DNA of 64,000 nucleotides, from assembly GCF_000196015.1 (NCBI RefSeq), contig NC_007973.1, positions 1,922,001-1,986,000 on the forward strand, written 5' to 3'. Below the pieces are notes generated by a model. The model ran no database searches and was not told the origin of the DNA. It saw nothing but the letters and a program-made list of their open reading frames with translations. Position 1 is the stretch's first letter; every line of letters begins with the position of its first letter. Both the position numbers and the translations under genes were made by a program. This DNA comes from Cupriavidus metallidurans CH34. GTDB taxonomy: Bacteria; Pseudomonadota; Gammaproteobacteria; Burkholderiales; Burkholderiaceae. This document shows positions 34,644 through 43,116 of the stretch, piece by piece.

Positions 34644-35447
34644 ATGAGTGAGCACGCCTCCAGCGACATTGCCCTCGCCCCGCCGCCAGCCAGACCGGCC
34701 ACCAGCCAGCCCGACGCCGCCGTCGCGCACGCGATCGAGCAACTCGACACCCCGGCCCTGCGCGCCGACTTCGAACGCCAGGGCGCGTTCCTGTACCTGG
34801 ACAAGTTTCTCGCGCCGGACGAATGCGCCCAGCTCGTGGCGCTGACTCGCGCCATGCAGCCCGGCCTGAACCGCAACTACCTGCCCGGCCACAAGCAGGG
34901 CGGCAGCGTCAGCCGCCACACCATCGACGAGCAGGCGCCGTTCATCGCCGACCTGTATCGTTCGAAGGCCCTGATCGGCTGGCTCGAAAAGATTACCGGC
35001 GACAAGCTCCAGGTCTGCCCCGACACTGATCCGCACGCCTACGCACTCTATTACTACACTCGCCAGGGCGACCATATCGGCTGGCACTACGACACCTCCT
35101 ATTACGACGGTCGCCGCTACACGCTGCTGATCGGCGTGCTGGACGATTCGTCGTGCCTGCTCGAGTACGAACTGCATACGCGCACCCCGGAGATTCCCGA
35201 CGAGCCCGGCGCGGTGCAGATTCCGCCGGGCGGCATCGTGCTGTTCGACGGCGACAAGCTGCGCCACCGCGTCACGCCGGCCGGCCCGAATGAAACCCGC
35301 GTCTCGCTGACGTTTGAATACGTGACCGATCCCGGCATGCGCCCGTGGCTGCGCTTCATCTCGAACATGAAGGACGCCGTGGCGTACTTCGGCTTCCGGC
35401 AGGTCTTCCGGCGTCTGCTTGGCGGCGCGAACTCCAGTGGAAAGTAA
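34644..35447 (+). CDS. 2-oxoglutarate/Fe(II)-dependent oxygenase, phosphonate locus
   Basis: 267 aa. A double-stranded beta-helix oxygenase with facial triad H148 and D150 (GWHYDTSYYDG) and H208 (KLRHRVTP), and R219 (NETRVSLTF) placed to bind 2-oxoglutarate. No signal peptide. It lies 11 bp after the phosphatidyltransferase gene, and the flippase-like gene starts 5 bp after it. A plausible job is hydroxylation of AEP, of its CMP ester, or of the phosphonolipid (1-hydroxy-AEP lipids are known in some bacteria and protists). It is not obviously related to the AEP-degrading PhnY, and no PhnZ partner is present. Confidence 0.85.
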   Translation: MSEHASSDIALAPPPARPATSQPDAAVAHAIEQLDTPALRADFERQGAFLYLDKFLAPDECAQLVALTRAMQPGLNRNYLPGHKQGGSVSRHTIDEQAPFIADLYRSKALIGWLEKITGDKLQVCPDTDPHAYALYYYTRQGDHIGWHYDTSYYDGRRYTLLIGVLDDSSCLLEYELHTRTPEIPDEPGAVQIPPGGIVLFDGDKLRHRVTPAGPNETRVSLTFEYVTDPGMRPWLRFISNMKDAVAYFGFRQVFRRLLGGANSSGK

Positions 35448-35452
35448 TTCGC

Positions 35453-36451
35453 GTGAGCCGTGCAGCATTCCTCCTGTTCTCGATCGGCGCGGCACTGTTC
35501 GTCGGTCTGCTTGCCTGGCAAGGCTTTGACGCGGTCACGACCACGTTGATGTCCGCCGGGTGGGGCCTGGCCGTGGTGGCCGCGTTCCATCTGCTCCCAC
35601 TGTTGCTCGATGCCGGCGCCATCGCCGTGCTGCTGGACCGCAAGACCCGTCATGGCACGTTCTGCAGCGCGCTGCGCGCCCGCTGGACCGGCGAGTCGGT
35701 CAACAGCCTGCTGCCAGCGGGCCAGATCGGCGGGCCGGTACTGATGGTGCGCTACCTGTCCCATCGCGGTGCGCGGATGCGCGACGCGGCGGCCGCCATC
35801 ACCGTCAGCACCACCACCCAGGCGCTCTCCCAGATGATCTTCGCGTTGCTCGGCATTCTGTTGTTCGGCGCGCAGGGCAACCTGTCGGACCAGCGCACCC
35901 CGATCATCGTCGTCACCGTCATCCTGGCCGCCTGCGTGCTGGTGTTCTGTGTGCTGCAGCGGCGTGGCATGTTTGGCCGCGTGCTGCGCATGGCGGCCAA
36001 GGTCTTCGGCAAGCAGAACTGGGATGGCCTGGCCCTGCGCGCCGACGCCGTGGATCAGGCGATCCGCGAGATGTATCGCGATCGTCGCAAGGTAGCAATT
36101 AGCTTCCTGCTGAACCTGGCTGGCTGGATCGCCGGTACCGGCGAGGTCTGGCTGATCCTGTACTTCCTGGGACACCCAGTGGGCTGGCATGAAGCCCTTC
36201 TCCTGGAAAGCGTGGGCCAGGCAATCCGGGGCGCGGCATTTGCCATCCCCGGCTCGCTTGGCGCGCAGGAAGGTGGCTATCTGCTGCTGGCGCCACTGGT
36301 GGGCCTGCCGCCCGATGCCGCGCTGGCGCTGTCCTTGGCCAAGCGCGTGCGCGAGCTGGTGCTTGGCATCCCGGGGTTGATTTATCTGCATTTCAGCGAG
36401 CGCAAGTTCCAGCGCCGCCGCGCCAGGGCGGCGCTCCAAGGCACCGACTAA
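35453..36451 (+). CDS. Flippase-like (lysylphosphatidylglycerol synthase TM family) membrane protein
   Basis: 332 aa, about eight membrane spans, starting from a GTG 5 bp after the oxygenase stop. It resembles the MprF flippase domain and HpnL. Typical regions include RWTGESVNSLLPAGQIGGPVLMVRYL (about residues 75-100) and ESVGQAIRGAAFAIPGSLGAQEGGYLLL (about 250-277). The family is linked to movement of lipids across the inner membrane. In this locus it may carry the phosphonolipid to the outer leaflet. That role is inferred from context. A longer in-frame start overlapping the oxygenase gene is rejected. Confidence 0.8.
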   Translation: MSRAAFLLFSIGAALFVGLLAWQGFDAVTTTLMSAGWGLAVVAAFHLLPLLLDAGAIAVLLDRKTRHGTFCSALRARWTGESVNSLLPAGQIGGPVLMVRYLSHRGARMRDAAAAITVSTTTQALSQMIFALLGILLFGAQGNLSDQRTPIIVVTVILAACVLVFCVLQRRGMFGRVLRMAAKVFGKQNWDGLALRADAVDQAIREMYRDRRKVAISFLLNLAGWIAGTGEVWLILYFLGHPVGWHEALLLESVGQAIRGAAFAIPGSLGAQEGGYLLLAPLVGLPPDAALALSLAKRVRELVLGIPGLIYLHFSERKFQRRRARAALQGTD

Positions 36452-36454
36452 GAG

Positions 36455-36638
36455 GCGCTTTCAAAATGAAGCGAAGCGGTTCTGGCTAGGGTGAAGCAGG
36501 GGTTTCGGCTCGCATGCGAGCCGCCTGCGGAACGGCATGTGCCTGCAAGCGTATGCGCGCCCTGCAAGGGCGGGGCCGCAGACAGTACAAGTCGTACGGC
36601 AAGGCCCCGCAACGACGCCAGAATCTTTTTGAAACGGC
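36455..36638. repeat. Structured intergenic element with inverted ends
   Basis: Ends are near-inverted: GCGCTTTCAAAA (36455-36466) and TTTTGAAACGGC (36627-36638). Inside are a perfect 18-bp palindrome CGGCTCGCATGCGAGCCG (36506-36523), a CCCTGCAAGGG hairpin, and GGGGCC (36572-36577) pairing with GGCCCC (36603-36608) around AGTACAAGTCGTAC. It has the look of a dispersed, MITE- or REP-like element of Burkholderiaceae genomes. It sits between the flippase-like and nucleotidyltransferase genes and has no coding content. Confidence 0.65.
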
Positions 36639-36680
36639 TTTTAAGCCCCCAGCAGTTTCTTTGCATGTGAGAACAAGTCA

Positions 36681-37436
36681 ATGCGAGCAATCATTCTTGC
36701 CGCGGGCCTCGGCCTGCGACTTCAGCAACAGCCGGGCAAGCAGTTCCCGAAGTGCCTGTTGCGTTTTGACGGCGTCACGCTGCTCGAGCGTCATCTGCGT
36801 ATGCTCGATGCCGCCGGCGTGACCGAAGTCGTGCTCGCGCTCGGCTTCGAGCCGGAACAGGTGCAGGCCGAGCTGGCCCGCCTGAACCGCTCGGCCGAAA
36901 TCGTGATCAATCCCCGCTACGACCTGGGCAGCGTGCTGACCGTGCACACCGCGGCGGATGCCATGACGCGCGGTGGCGACGTGCTGCTGATGGACGCCGA
37001 CGTGCTCTATGACGAGCGCATCATGAGCAAGCTCGTGGCCGGCGAGACCGTCAACCGCCTGCTGATCGACCGCGATTTCGAGGCTGGCGACGAGCCCGTC
37101 AAGCTGTGTCTGAAGGATGGCGTGCCCGTGGAACTGCGCAAGCAGCTCATGGCCGATCTCTCGTATGACACGATCGGCGAATCGGTCGGCTTCTTCCGTT
37201 TCAAGCAGGACTGCGCCCAACGTCTGGCCGAAATCGTCAAGGGCTATGTCGATGGCGGCCGCGCCAACATGCCGCACGAAGAAGCGGTGCGCGACCTGCT
37301 GCTGGAACGCTCCCACACATTCGATACCGCTGACGTCACCGGCGCGCCCTGGATCGAGATCGATTTCCCGGGCGATGTGGCCCGTGCCGCCGAAGAAGTC
37401 CTGCCCCAACTGCAGCCCGTAGGAATCGCCCAATGA
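36681..37436 (+). CDS. Nucleotidyltransferase, LicC-like, phosphonate locus
   Basis: 251 aa with the NTP-transferase fold. The nucleotide loop is [21 protein letters not shown] (residues 7-27) and the metal site is [11 protein letters not shown], with [13 protein letters not shown] between. It resembles CTP:phosphocholine cytidylyltransferases. The likely reaction is CTP + AEP to CMP-AEP + diphosphate, or activation of another phosphorylated alcohol needed by the same pathway. Its stop overlaps the PEP mutase start by 4 bp. A second nucleotidyltransferase domain in that next protein raises the question of which one activates AEP. Confidence 0.82.
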   Translation: MRAIILAAGLGLRLQQQPGKQFPKCLLRFDGVTLLERHLRMLDAAGVTEVVLALGFEPEQVQAELARLNRSAEIVINPRYDLGSVLTVHTAADAMTRGGDVLLMDADVLYDERIMSKLVAGETVNRLLIDRDFEAGDEPVKLCLKDGVPVELRKQLMADLSYDTIGESVGFFRFKQDCAQRLAEIVKGYVDGGRANMPHEEAVRDLLLERSHTFDTADVTGAPWIEIDFPGDVARAAEEVLPQLQPVGIAQ

Positions 37437-39127
37437 ACGCCCACGACCCGAACCTCCTCGCCACCTCGCGCAGCGCCCGCCTGCGCCAGATGCTGCGCTC
37501 GAACGAACTCGAATTCATCATGGAAGCCCATAACGGCCTGTCCGCGCGCATCGTGCGCGAGGCCGGCTTCAAGGGCATCTGGGCCTCGGGCCTGGCCATC
37601 TCCGCCCAGTTCGGCGTGCGCGACAACAACGAGGCAAGCTGGACCCAGGTGGTCGACAACCTCGAATTCATGGCCGATGCCAGCGATCTGCCGATCCTGC
37701 TGGACGGCGACACCGGCTACGGCAACTTCAACAACGTGCGCCGCCTGGTGCGCAAGCTCGAGCAGCGCGGCATCGCCGGCGTCTGCATCGAAGACAAGAT
37801 CTTCCCGAAGACCAACAGCTTCATCGGCGGCGAGCAGCAGCCGCTGGCCGATATCGACGAGTTCTGCGGCAAGATCAAGGCCGGTAAGGATTCGCAGGCC
37901 GACGACGACTTCTCGATCGTCGCGCGTGTCGAAGCGCTGATCGCCGGCTGGGGCATGGAAGAAGCCCTGCGCCGCGCCGAGGCGTACCGTCAGGCCGGCG
38001 CCGACGCCATCCTGATCCACAGCAAGCTGTCGAAGGCCGACGAGATCGTGACCTTCGCGCGCGAATGGGCCGGGCGCGCGCCGCTGGTGATCGTTCCCAC
38101 CAAGTACTACAGCACGCCGACCGACGTGTTCCGCAAGGCCGGCATCAGCCTCGTGATCTGGGCCAACCACCTGATCCGCGTGGCCGCATCGTCGATGCAG
38201 GCTGTGGCCCGGGAAATCCACGACAGCCAGACGCTGGTCAACGTGGAAGACCGCATCGCCACCGTCAACGAAATTTTCCGCCTGCAGGATGCCGACGAAT
38301 ACTCGGCCGCCGAGAAGATCTACCTGACCGGTGGCCAGGCGCCCAGCTCCGCCGTGGTGCTTGCGGCCGGACGCGGCAAGGGCCTGGAGGCCCTGACCGA
38401 AGACAAGCCCAAGATCATGCTGCCGGTAGCCGGCAAGCCGCTGCTGCGCTGGCTGGTCGACGGCTTCAAGAACCAGGGCATCAACGACATCACCGTGGTG
38501 GGCGGCTACAAGGCCGAGGCGATCGACGCGGCCGGCATCAAGCTGGTGCGCAACGAGCGCCACGCCGCCACCGGCGAGCTGGCTTCGCTGGCGTGCGCCG
38601 CCGATTCGCTCGAGACCGACACCGTCGTCTCCTATGGCGACCTGATGTTCCGCAGCTACATCCTGCGCGACCTGCTGGAAACCGATGCGCCGTTCAGCGT
38701 GGTGGTCGACTCATCCGAGTCCGCCCCGTCGAACCAGAGCGTGCGCGATTTCGCGTGGTGCTCGGCCGCCGACGACCGCGACCTGTTCGGCCAGAAGGTG
38801 CTGCTGCGCAAGATCTCCGACACGCCGGCCGCTACCGACGGAGAGCCGCATGGCCGCTGGATCGGTCTGCTCAACGTGCGGGGCGAAGGCCGCGCGCGCC
38901 TGCAGAAGCTGCTGGCCGAACTGCGTCAGCGGCCCGACTTCGACTCGCTCGACATGCCCGACCTGATCAACGCGCTGGTCGAAGCCGGCGAGAAGGTCGA
39001 GGTCCGTTACGTACATGGCCACTGGCGCGGCGTGAACGACCTGGAGGACTTCCGCCGGGCCGGAGACTTCGCGCACACGCAAACGCCGTACGCGCTGGGC
39101 AACAACGACGGAGAGACTGCCCGATGA
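37433..39127 (+). CDS. pepM: PEP mutase fused to a nucleotidyltransferase
   Basis: 564 aa, two domains. Residues about 15-295 are phosphoenolpyruvate mutase: WAS at 50-52, DGDTGYGN at 91-98 and the diagnostic [10 protein letters not shown] at 120-129 that separates mutases from isocitrate-lyase relatives. It converts PEP to phosphonopyruvate, forming the C-P bond. Residues about 307-550 are an NTP transferase: [20 protein letters not shown] (309-328), then [14 protein letters not shown]. The fusion strongly suggests AEP or a product is activated as a nucleotide ester. The ATG overlaps the previous stop and its own stop overlaps the decarboxylase start, so translation is coupled. Confidence 0.93.
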   Translation: MNAHDPNLLATSRSARLRQMLRSNELEFIMEAHNGLSARIVREAGFKGIWASGLAISAQFGVRDNNEASWTQVVDNLEFMADASDLPILLDGDTGYGNFNNVRRLVRKLEQRGIAGVCIEDKIFPKTNSFIGGEQQPLADIDEFCGKIKAGKDSQADDDFSIVARVEALIAGWGMEEALRRAEAYRQAGADAILIHSKLSKADEIVTFAREWAGRAPLVIVPTKYYSTPTDVFRKAGISLVIWANHLIRVAASSMQAVAREIHDSQTLVNVEDRIATVNEIFRLQDADEYSAAEKIYLTGGQAPSSAVVLAAGRGKGLEALTEDKPKIMLPVAGKPLLRWLVDGFKNQGINDITVVGGYKAEAIDAAGIKLVRNERHAATGELASLACAADSLETDTVVSYGDLMFRSYILRDLLETDAPFSVVVDSSESAPSNQSVRDFAWCSAADDRDLFGQKVLLRKISDTPAATDGEPHGRWIGLLNVRGEGRARLQKLLAELRQRPDFDSLDMPDLINALVEAGEKVEVRYVHGHWRGVNDLEDFRRAGDFAHTQTPYALGNNDGETAR

Positions 39128-40323
39128 TCGAGGCCGTCCAGTTCGTGGAAGCCGCGCGCGAGCGCGGTTTCGAGTGGTACGCGGGCGTACCGTGCTCGTA
39201 CCTGACGCCGTTCATCAATTACGTGGTGCAGGACCCTTCCCTGCATTACGTGTCGGCCGCCAATGAAGGCGATGCCGTGGCCTTTATCGCTGGCGTGACG
39301 CAGGGCGCGCGCAATGGCGTGCGCGGCATCACGATGATGCAGAACTCGGGCCTTGGCAACGCGGTGAGCCCGCTCACCTCGCTGACGTGGACGTTCCGCC
39401 TGCCGCAGTTGCTGATCGTCACGTGGCGCGGACAACCCGGCGGCGCGTCGGACGAGCCTCAGCACGCGCTGATGGGCCCGGTCACGCCTGCCATGCTCGA
39501 CACGATGGAGATCCCGTGGGAGCTGTTCCCGACCGAGCCTGATGCCGTGGGCCCGGCGCTGGACCGCGCCATCGCCCATATGGATGCCACCGGCCGGCCG
39601 TACGCGCTGATCATGCAGAAGGGCAGCGTGGCGCCCTACCCGCTCAAGACGCAGACGCCACCCGTGGCGCGCGCGAAGGCAACGCCGCAAGTGTCGCGTT
39701 CCGGCGCCACGCCGCTGCCAAGCCGCCAGGAAGCGCTGCAACGCGTGATCGCCCACACGCCGGCGGATTCCACCGTCGTACTGGCCTCCACCGGCTTCTG
39801 CGGTCGTGAACTGTACGCGCTCGACGATCGTCCCAACCAGCTTTACATGGTTGGCTCGATGGGCTGCCTGACGCCGTTCGCGCTGGGGCTGGCCATGGCG
39901 CGTCCGGACCTGAAGGTCGTGGCCGTCGACGGCGACGGCGCGGCGCTGATGCGCATGGGCGTGTTCGCCACGCTCGGCGCGTATGGCCCGGCCAACCTGA
40001 CGCACGTGCTGCTGGATAACAACGCACATGATTCGACCGGCGGTCAGGCCACGGTATCGCACAACGTCTCGTTCGCAGGTGTTGCCGCGGCGTGCGGCTA
40101 TGCCTCGGCGATCGAGGGCGACGATCTCGACATGCTCGACCGCGTGCTGGCCAGCGCCGCCACGGCGACATCGGGCCCGAATTTCGTCTGCCTGCAGACC
40201 CGCGCCGGCACGCCTGACGGGCTGCCGCGTCCGTCGGTGACGCCGGTGGAAGTCAAGACGCGCCTTGGCCGCCAGATCGGCGCCGACCAGGGCCATGCCG
40301 GAGAGAAGCATGCTGCTGCTTAA
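39124..40323 (+). CDS. ppd: Phosphonopyruvate decarboxylase
   Basis: 399 aa, thiamine-diphosphate dependent. It decarboxylates phosphonopyruvate to phosphonoacetaldehyde, pulling the unfavourable mutase equilibrium forward. The N-terminal half has [20 protein letters not shown] and [15 protein letters not shown] (catalytic Glu region). The C-terminal half has the cofactor motif [11 protein letters not shown] about 25 residues before [12 protein letters not shown]. It overlaps the mutase stop by 4 bp (ATGA) and the transaminase start by 14 bp. Confidence 0.93.
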   Translation: MIEAVQFVEAARERGFEWYAGVPCSYLTPFINYVVQDPSLHYVSAANEGDAVAFIAGVTQGARNGVRGITMMQNSGLGNAVSPLTSLTWTFRLPQLLIVTWRGQPGGASDEPQHALMGPVTPAMLDTMEIPWELFPTEPDAVGPALDRAIAHMDATGRPYALIMQKGSVAPYPLKTQTPPVARAKATPQVSRSGATPLPSRQEALQRVIAHTPADSTVVLASTGFCGRELYALDDRPNQLYMVGSMGCLTPFALGLAMARPDLKVVAVDGDGAALMRMGVFATLGAYGPANLTHVLLDNNAHDSTGGQATVSHNVSFAGVAAACGYASAIEGDDLDMLDRVLASAATATSGPNFVCLQTRAGTPDGLPRPSVTPVEVKTRLGRQIGADQGHAGEKHAAA

Positions 40324-41377
40324 CCCGGGCCCCGTCACGCTTTCGGAACGCGTGCGCCGGAGCCTGCTGCAAACCGACCTGTGCCATCGCGAAAGCGAGT
40401 TTTTCGACCTGCAGGACGAAGCGCGCGATCGGCTGCTCAACATCTACGCGCTCGACCCCGCGGCATGGACGGCGGTACTGATGACCGGCTCCGGCACGGC
40501 TGCGCTGGAAAGCATGATCGCGGCGATGGTGCCCGCCAACGGCAAGCTGCTGATCGTGCAGAACGGCGTGTACGGCGAGCGCATCGCGCAGATCGCCGCG
40601 CAGTACCAGATCGCGCATGCGCTGGTGAAGCACGATTGGATGGAAGCGCCCGACCTGGCCCGCATCGACGCGGCGCTGGCCGAAGATCCCGCCATCACCC
40701 ACGTGGCCGTGATCCATCACGAAACCACGACTGGTCGGCTGAATGACCTGTCGGCGATCGACCGTCTGTGCCAGGCACGTGGCGTGCGTCTGCTGGTGGA
40801 CACGGTGAGCAGCTTCGGCGCGGAAGCGATCGACTTCAGCGGCAATATCGACGCGGTGTGCTCCACGGCGAACAAGTGCCTGCACGGCGTGCCGGGTGCG
40901 GCTTTTGTGATTGCGCGCCGCGCCGCGCTGACCCATGCGGCAACCCGTACGTACTACCTGGATCTCGTTCGCCTGGCAAAGCTGCAGGACCAGCGCAACA
41001 CGCCGTTCACGCCGTCCGTCCATGCGTACTACGCGCTGGTGGAAGCGCTGCGCGAGCATCAGGAAGAAGGCGGCTGGAAAGGTCGTCACCAGCGCTATGC
41101 GGCGCTGGCCGAACAGGCGCGCGCCGGTCTGGCCGCGCTGGGCATCGAGGCACTCTGGCCCGCCGAGCAGTCGTCGGTGGTGCTGCGCGCCTACCGCCTG
41201 CCCAACGGCGTCACGTACGAGCAGCTTCACGACGGCCTAAAGGCCCGTGGATTCGTGATCTACGCTGGCCAGGGCGGCCTGTCTTCGCAACTGTTCCGCA
41301 TCTCGACGATGGGCGCGATCACGGCAGCCGATATCGACAGGCTGATCGAGGGTTTCAAGGCGCTGGTGCAGCGCTGA
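40310..41377 (+). CDS. phnW: 2-aminoethylphosphonate:pyruvate transaminase
   Basis: 355 aa, PLP-dependent fold type I. It starts [16 protein letters not shown], the PhnW signature, and has the lysine segment CSTANKCLHGVPGAAF. In this biosynthetic setting it would run from phosphonoacetaldehyde plus alanine to 2-aminoethylphosphonate plus pyruvate. No phosphonatase (PhnX) is nearby, which argues against a degradation locus. The start overlaps the decarboxylase gene by 14 bp. Last gene of the locus. Confidence 0.92.
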   Translation: MLLLNPGPVTLSERVRRSLLQTDLCHRESEFFDLQDEARDRLLNIYALDPAAWTAVLMTGSGTAALESMIAAMVPANGKLLIVQNGVYGERIAQIAAQYQIAHALVKHDWMEAPDLARIDAALAEDPAITHVAVIHHETTTGRLNDLSAIDRLCQARGVRLLVDTVSSFGAEAIDFSGNIDAVCSTANKCLHGVPGAAFVIARRAALTHAATRTYYLDLVRLAKLQDQRNTPFTPSVHAYYALVEALREHQEEGGWKGRHQRYAALAEQARAGLAALGIEALWPAEQSSVVLRAYRLPNGVTYEQLHDGLKARGFVIYAGQGGLSSQLFRISTMGAITAADIDRLIEGFKALVQR

Positions 41378-41395
41378 GCCCACGGTGGTTCTTCT

Positions 41396-41423
41396 CCCCT
41401 CTCCCCGCCGTGCGGGAGAGGGG
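41396..41423. terminator. Hairpin after phosphonate locus
   Basis: CCCCTCTCCC pairs with GGGAGAGGGG around an 8-nt loop, between phnW and the convergent PLD-family gene. There is no T-run. A very similar stem follows purT at about 54551, so this may be a dispersed hairpin element used as a terminator. Confidence 0.55.
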
Positions 41424-41447
41424 GAAAACAACACGCAAAGTCGTTCG

Positions 41448-43046
41448 CTACAACTGCGATTCCACCGGCAACATCCGCAACACGCCCTGTTTGATATGGT
41501 CCCAGGCGTTCATGTCGGGCTCGCTGCGATACGTGCGCAGGACGCCGTCCTCCTGGGTCACCCACACCATCTGCTCCTTGCCGGTCGCGGGATCGGTCTC
41601 GAGCACGACCTGGTAGGCGACGTCGAGCAACGCGGCGTCGATCACTTTGCCGAACATCTCGCATAGCGGCGCGCTGTCGACCACGATACCCATTTCGGTA
41701 TTGAGCCGTGCCGAACGCGGATCCAGGTTCAGGGATCCGATAAACAACTGGTGTCGATCCACCATGTAGGTCTTGGCGTGCAGGCTGGCGCGGCTGCTGC
41801 CGCCCGGGCCGCTGCGGTGGGACTTTCTTTCCTTGGCCAGTTCGGCGTAGGCCGATGGCTTCAGTTCGTACAGGATCACCCCTGCCCTCAGCAGGGCCTC
41901 GCGCCTCGGCGCATAGCCCGCGTGCACCGCCGTCACGTCCGTCGCGCCATACGAATTGGTCAGGATACGAACCTGGACACCCCGCTTCTGCATCCCGGTC
42001 AGCCAGTCCATGGCGTCGTCGGGCGGCACGAAGTACGGGGATATCAGCGTCAGGTCATGCTTGGCGCTGTCGAGAATCTTGCCTAGCTGCGGGATGGCGT
42101 GCGTGGAATCGTCGTCGGGCGGCAACTGGATCTTGGCCGCCTTGTCGGCGATAACCGTCGCTCGGCCCCAGAAGGACGGCAGCGTGCCCTGGTGAAGCGC
42201 ATGCACGACCCCGGACTCCAGCACGGATTTGCCATACGGCGTCGCACTCACGGCGATAGCGCGATCGTCGACGGCGTTGCGCAGTTTCTCCTGCTGCTCG
42301 GCGGCCTCCTTGCCCGTGAGCGGCTTGTCCAGGGTCGAGATCGGATAAGCGGCTTCGTTGTTCCAGTAATCGTCGAACACGGCCGACACCTCTGGCACCA
42401 CCGGACCGGCCGCCAGAAGATCCAGGTCGCTGAAATCGGTTTGCGCCGCGCCGTAGTACTCGTCGCCGACGTTGCGTCCGCCGACGATGGTGAGCTGGTT
42501 GTCGGCAGTCATCGACTTGTTGTGCATCCGCCGGTTGATCCGGCTGAAAGCGGTGACGTACTCGAGCAGGCGCACATTTCGGCTGGCGAACGGATTGAAC
42601 ACCCGCACCTCGATGTTCGGATGCGCGTCGATCACCTGCAGCATCTTGTCCTGCCCGGCCAGATGAATGTCATCAAGCAGCAGCCGCACCCGCACGCCAC
42701 GATCTGCCGCGGCCATGATGGCGGCCAGCAGCGTCAGGCCGGTATCGTCCGTTTCGTAAATGTAGTACTGGATATCGAGCGAGCGCTGCGCCACGCGAGC
42801 CAGTGCGATACGCATGGCAAACGCATCCGTACCTGCGGCCAGCGGATAGAACACGGACTCGCCCGGATGGGCGGCCAGTTGTGGCGCCAGTTCTCTGGCT
42901 ATCGCCGTATCGCTGGTATCGCGCAGCGCCACTTCGGGCTGCAGTTCCGGCCGCTGCGGCAAGCCCGCGCAGGCCGTCAGGAACGCCGCGATCATGACAA
43001 CCAGGAAACGACCAAACAGACCCGCCAATCGACGCGTGTCTCCCAT
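41448..43046 (-). CDS. Phospholipase D-family lipoprotein (cardiolipin synthase C-like)
   Basis: 532 aa with two HKD motifs: HNKSMTADNQ followed by IVGGRN, and HAKTYMVDRHQ followed by IGSLNLD. The N-terminus is a lipoprotein signal with lipobox LTAC (FLTACAGLPQRP), so the protein is probably anchored in the membrane facing the periplasm. The overall layout matches ClsC/YmdC-type phosphatidyltransferases. A lipid-head-group exchange role near a phosphonolipid locus is notable, though the gene is on the opposite strand and separately transcribed. Confidence 0.82.
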   Translation of the reverse strand: MGDTRRLAGLFGRFLVVMIAAFLTACAGLPQRPELQPEVALRDTSDTAIARELAPQLAAHPGESVFYPLAAGTDAFAMRIALARVAQRSLDIQYYIYETDDTGLTLLAAIMAAADRGVRVRLLLDDIHLAGQDKMLQVIDAHPNIEVRVFNPFASRNVRLLEYVTAFSRINRRMHNKSMTADNQLTIVGGRNVGDEYYGAAQTDFSDLDLLAAGPVVPEVSAVFDDYWNNEAAYPISTLDKPLTGKEAAEQQEKLRNAVDDRAIAVSATPYGKSVLESGVVHALHQGTLPSFWGRATVIADKAAKIQLPPDDDSTHAIPQLGKILDSAKHDLTLISPYFVPPDDAMDWLTGMQKRGVQVRILTNSYGATDVTAVHAGYAPRREALLRAGVILYELKPSAYAELAKERKSHRSGPGGSSRASLHAKTYMVDRHQLFIGSLNLDPRSARLNTEMGIVVDSAPLCEMFGKVIDAALLDVAYQVVLETDPATGKEQMVWVTQEDGVLRTYRSEPDMNAWDHIKQGVLRMLPVESQL

Positions 43047-43116
43047 TCGCCCCTCTCACCCGTAAATGTTGTGAATATGTCGCGCCGCGTTACGCGTACC
43101 TTGCCTGTCGACCGCC

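Noticed and set aside
38065-39123. Long upstream extension of the decarboxylase
   Set aside because: It is a shadow of the PEP mutase gene; the decarboxylase begins at the ATGA overlap at 39124.
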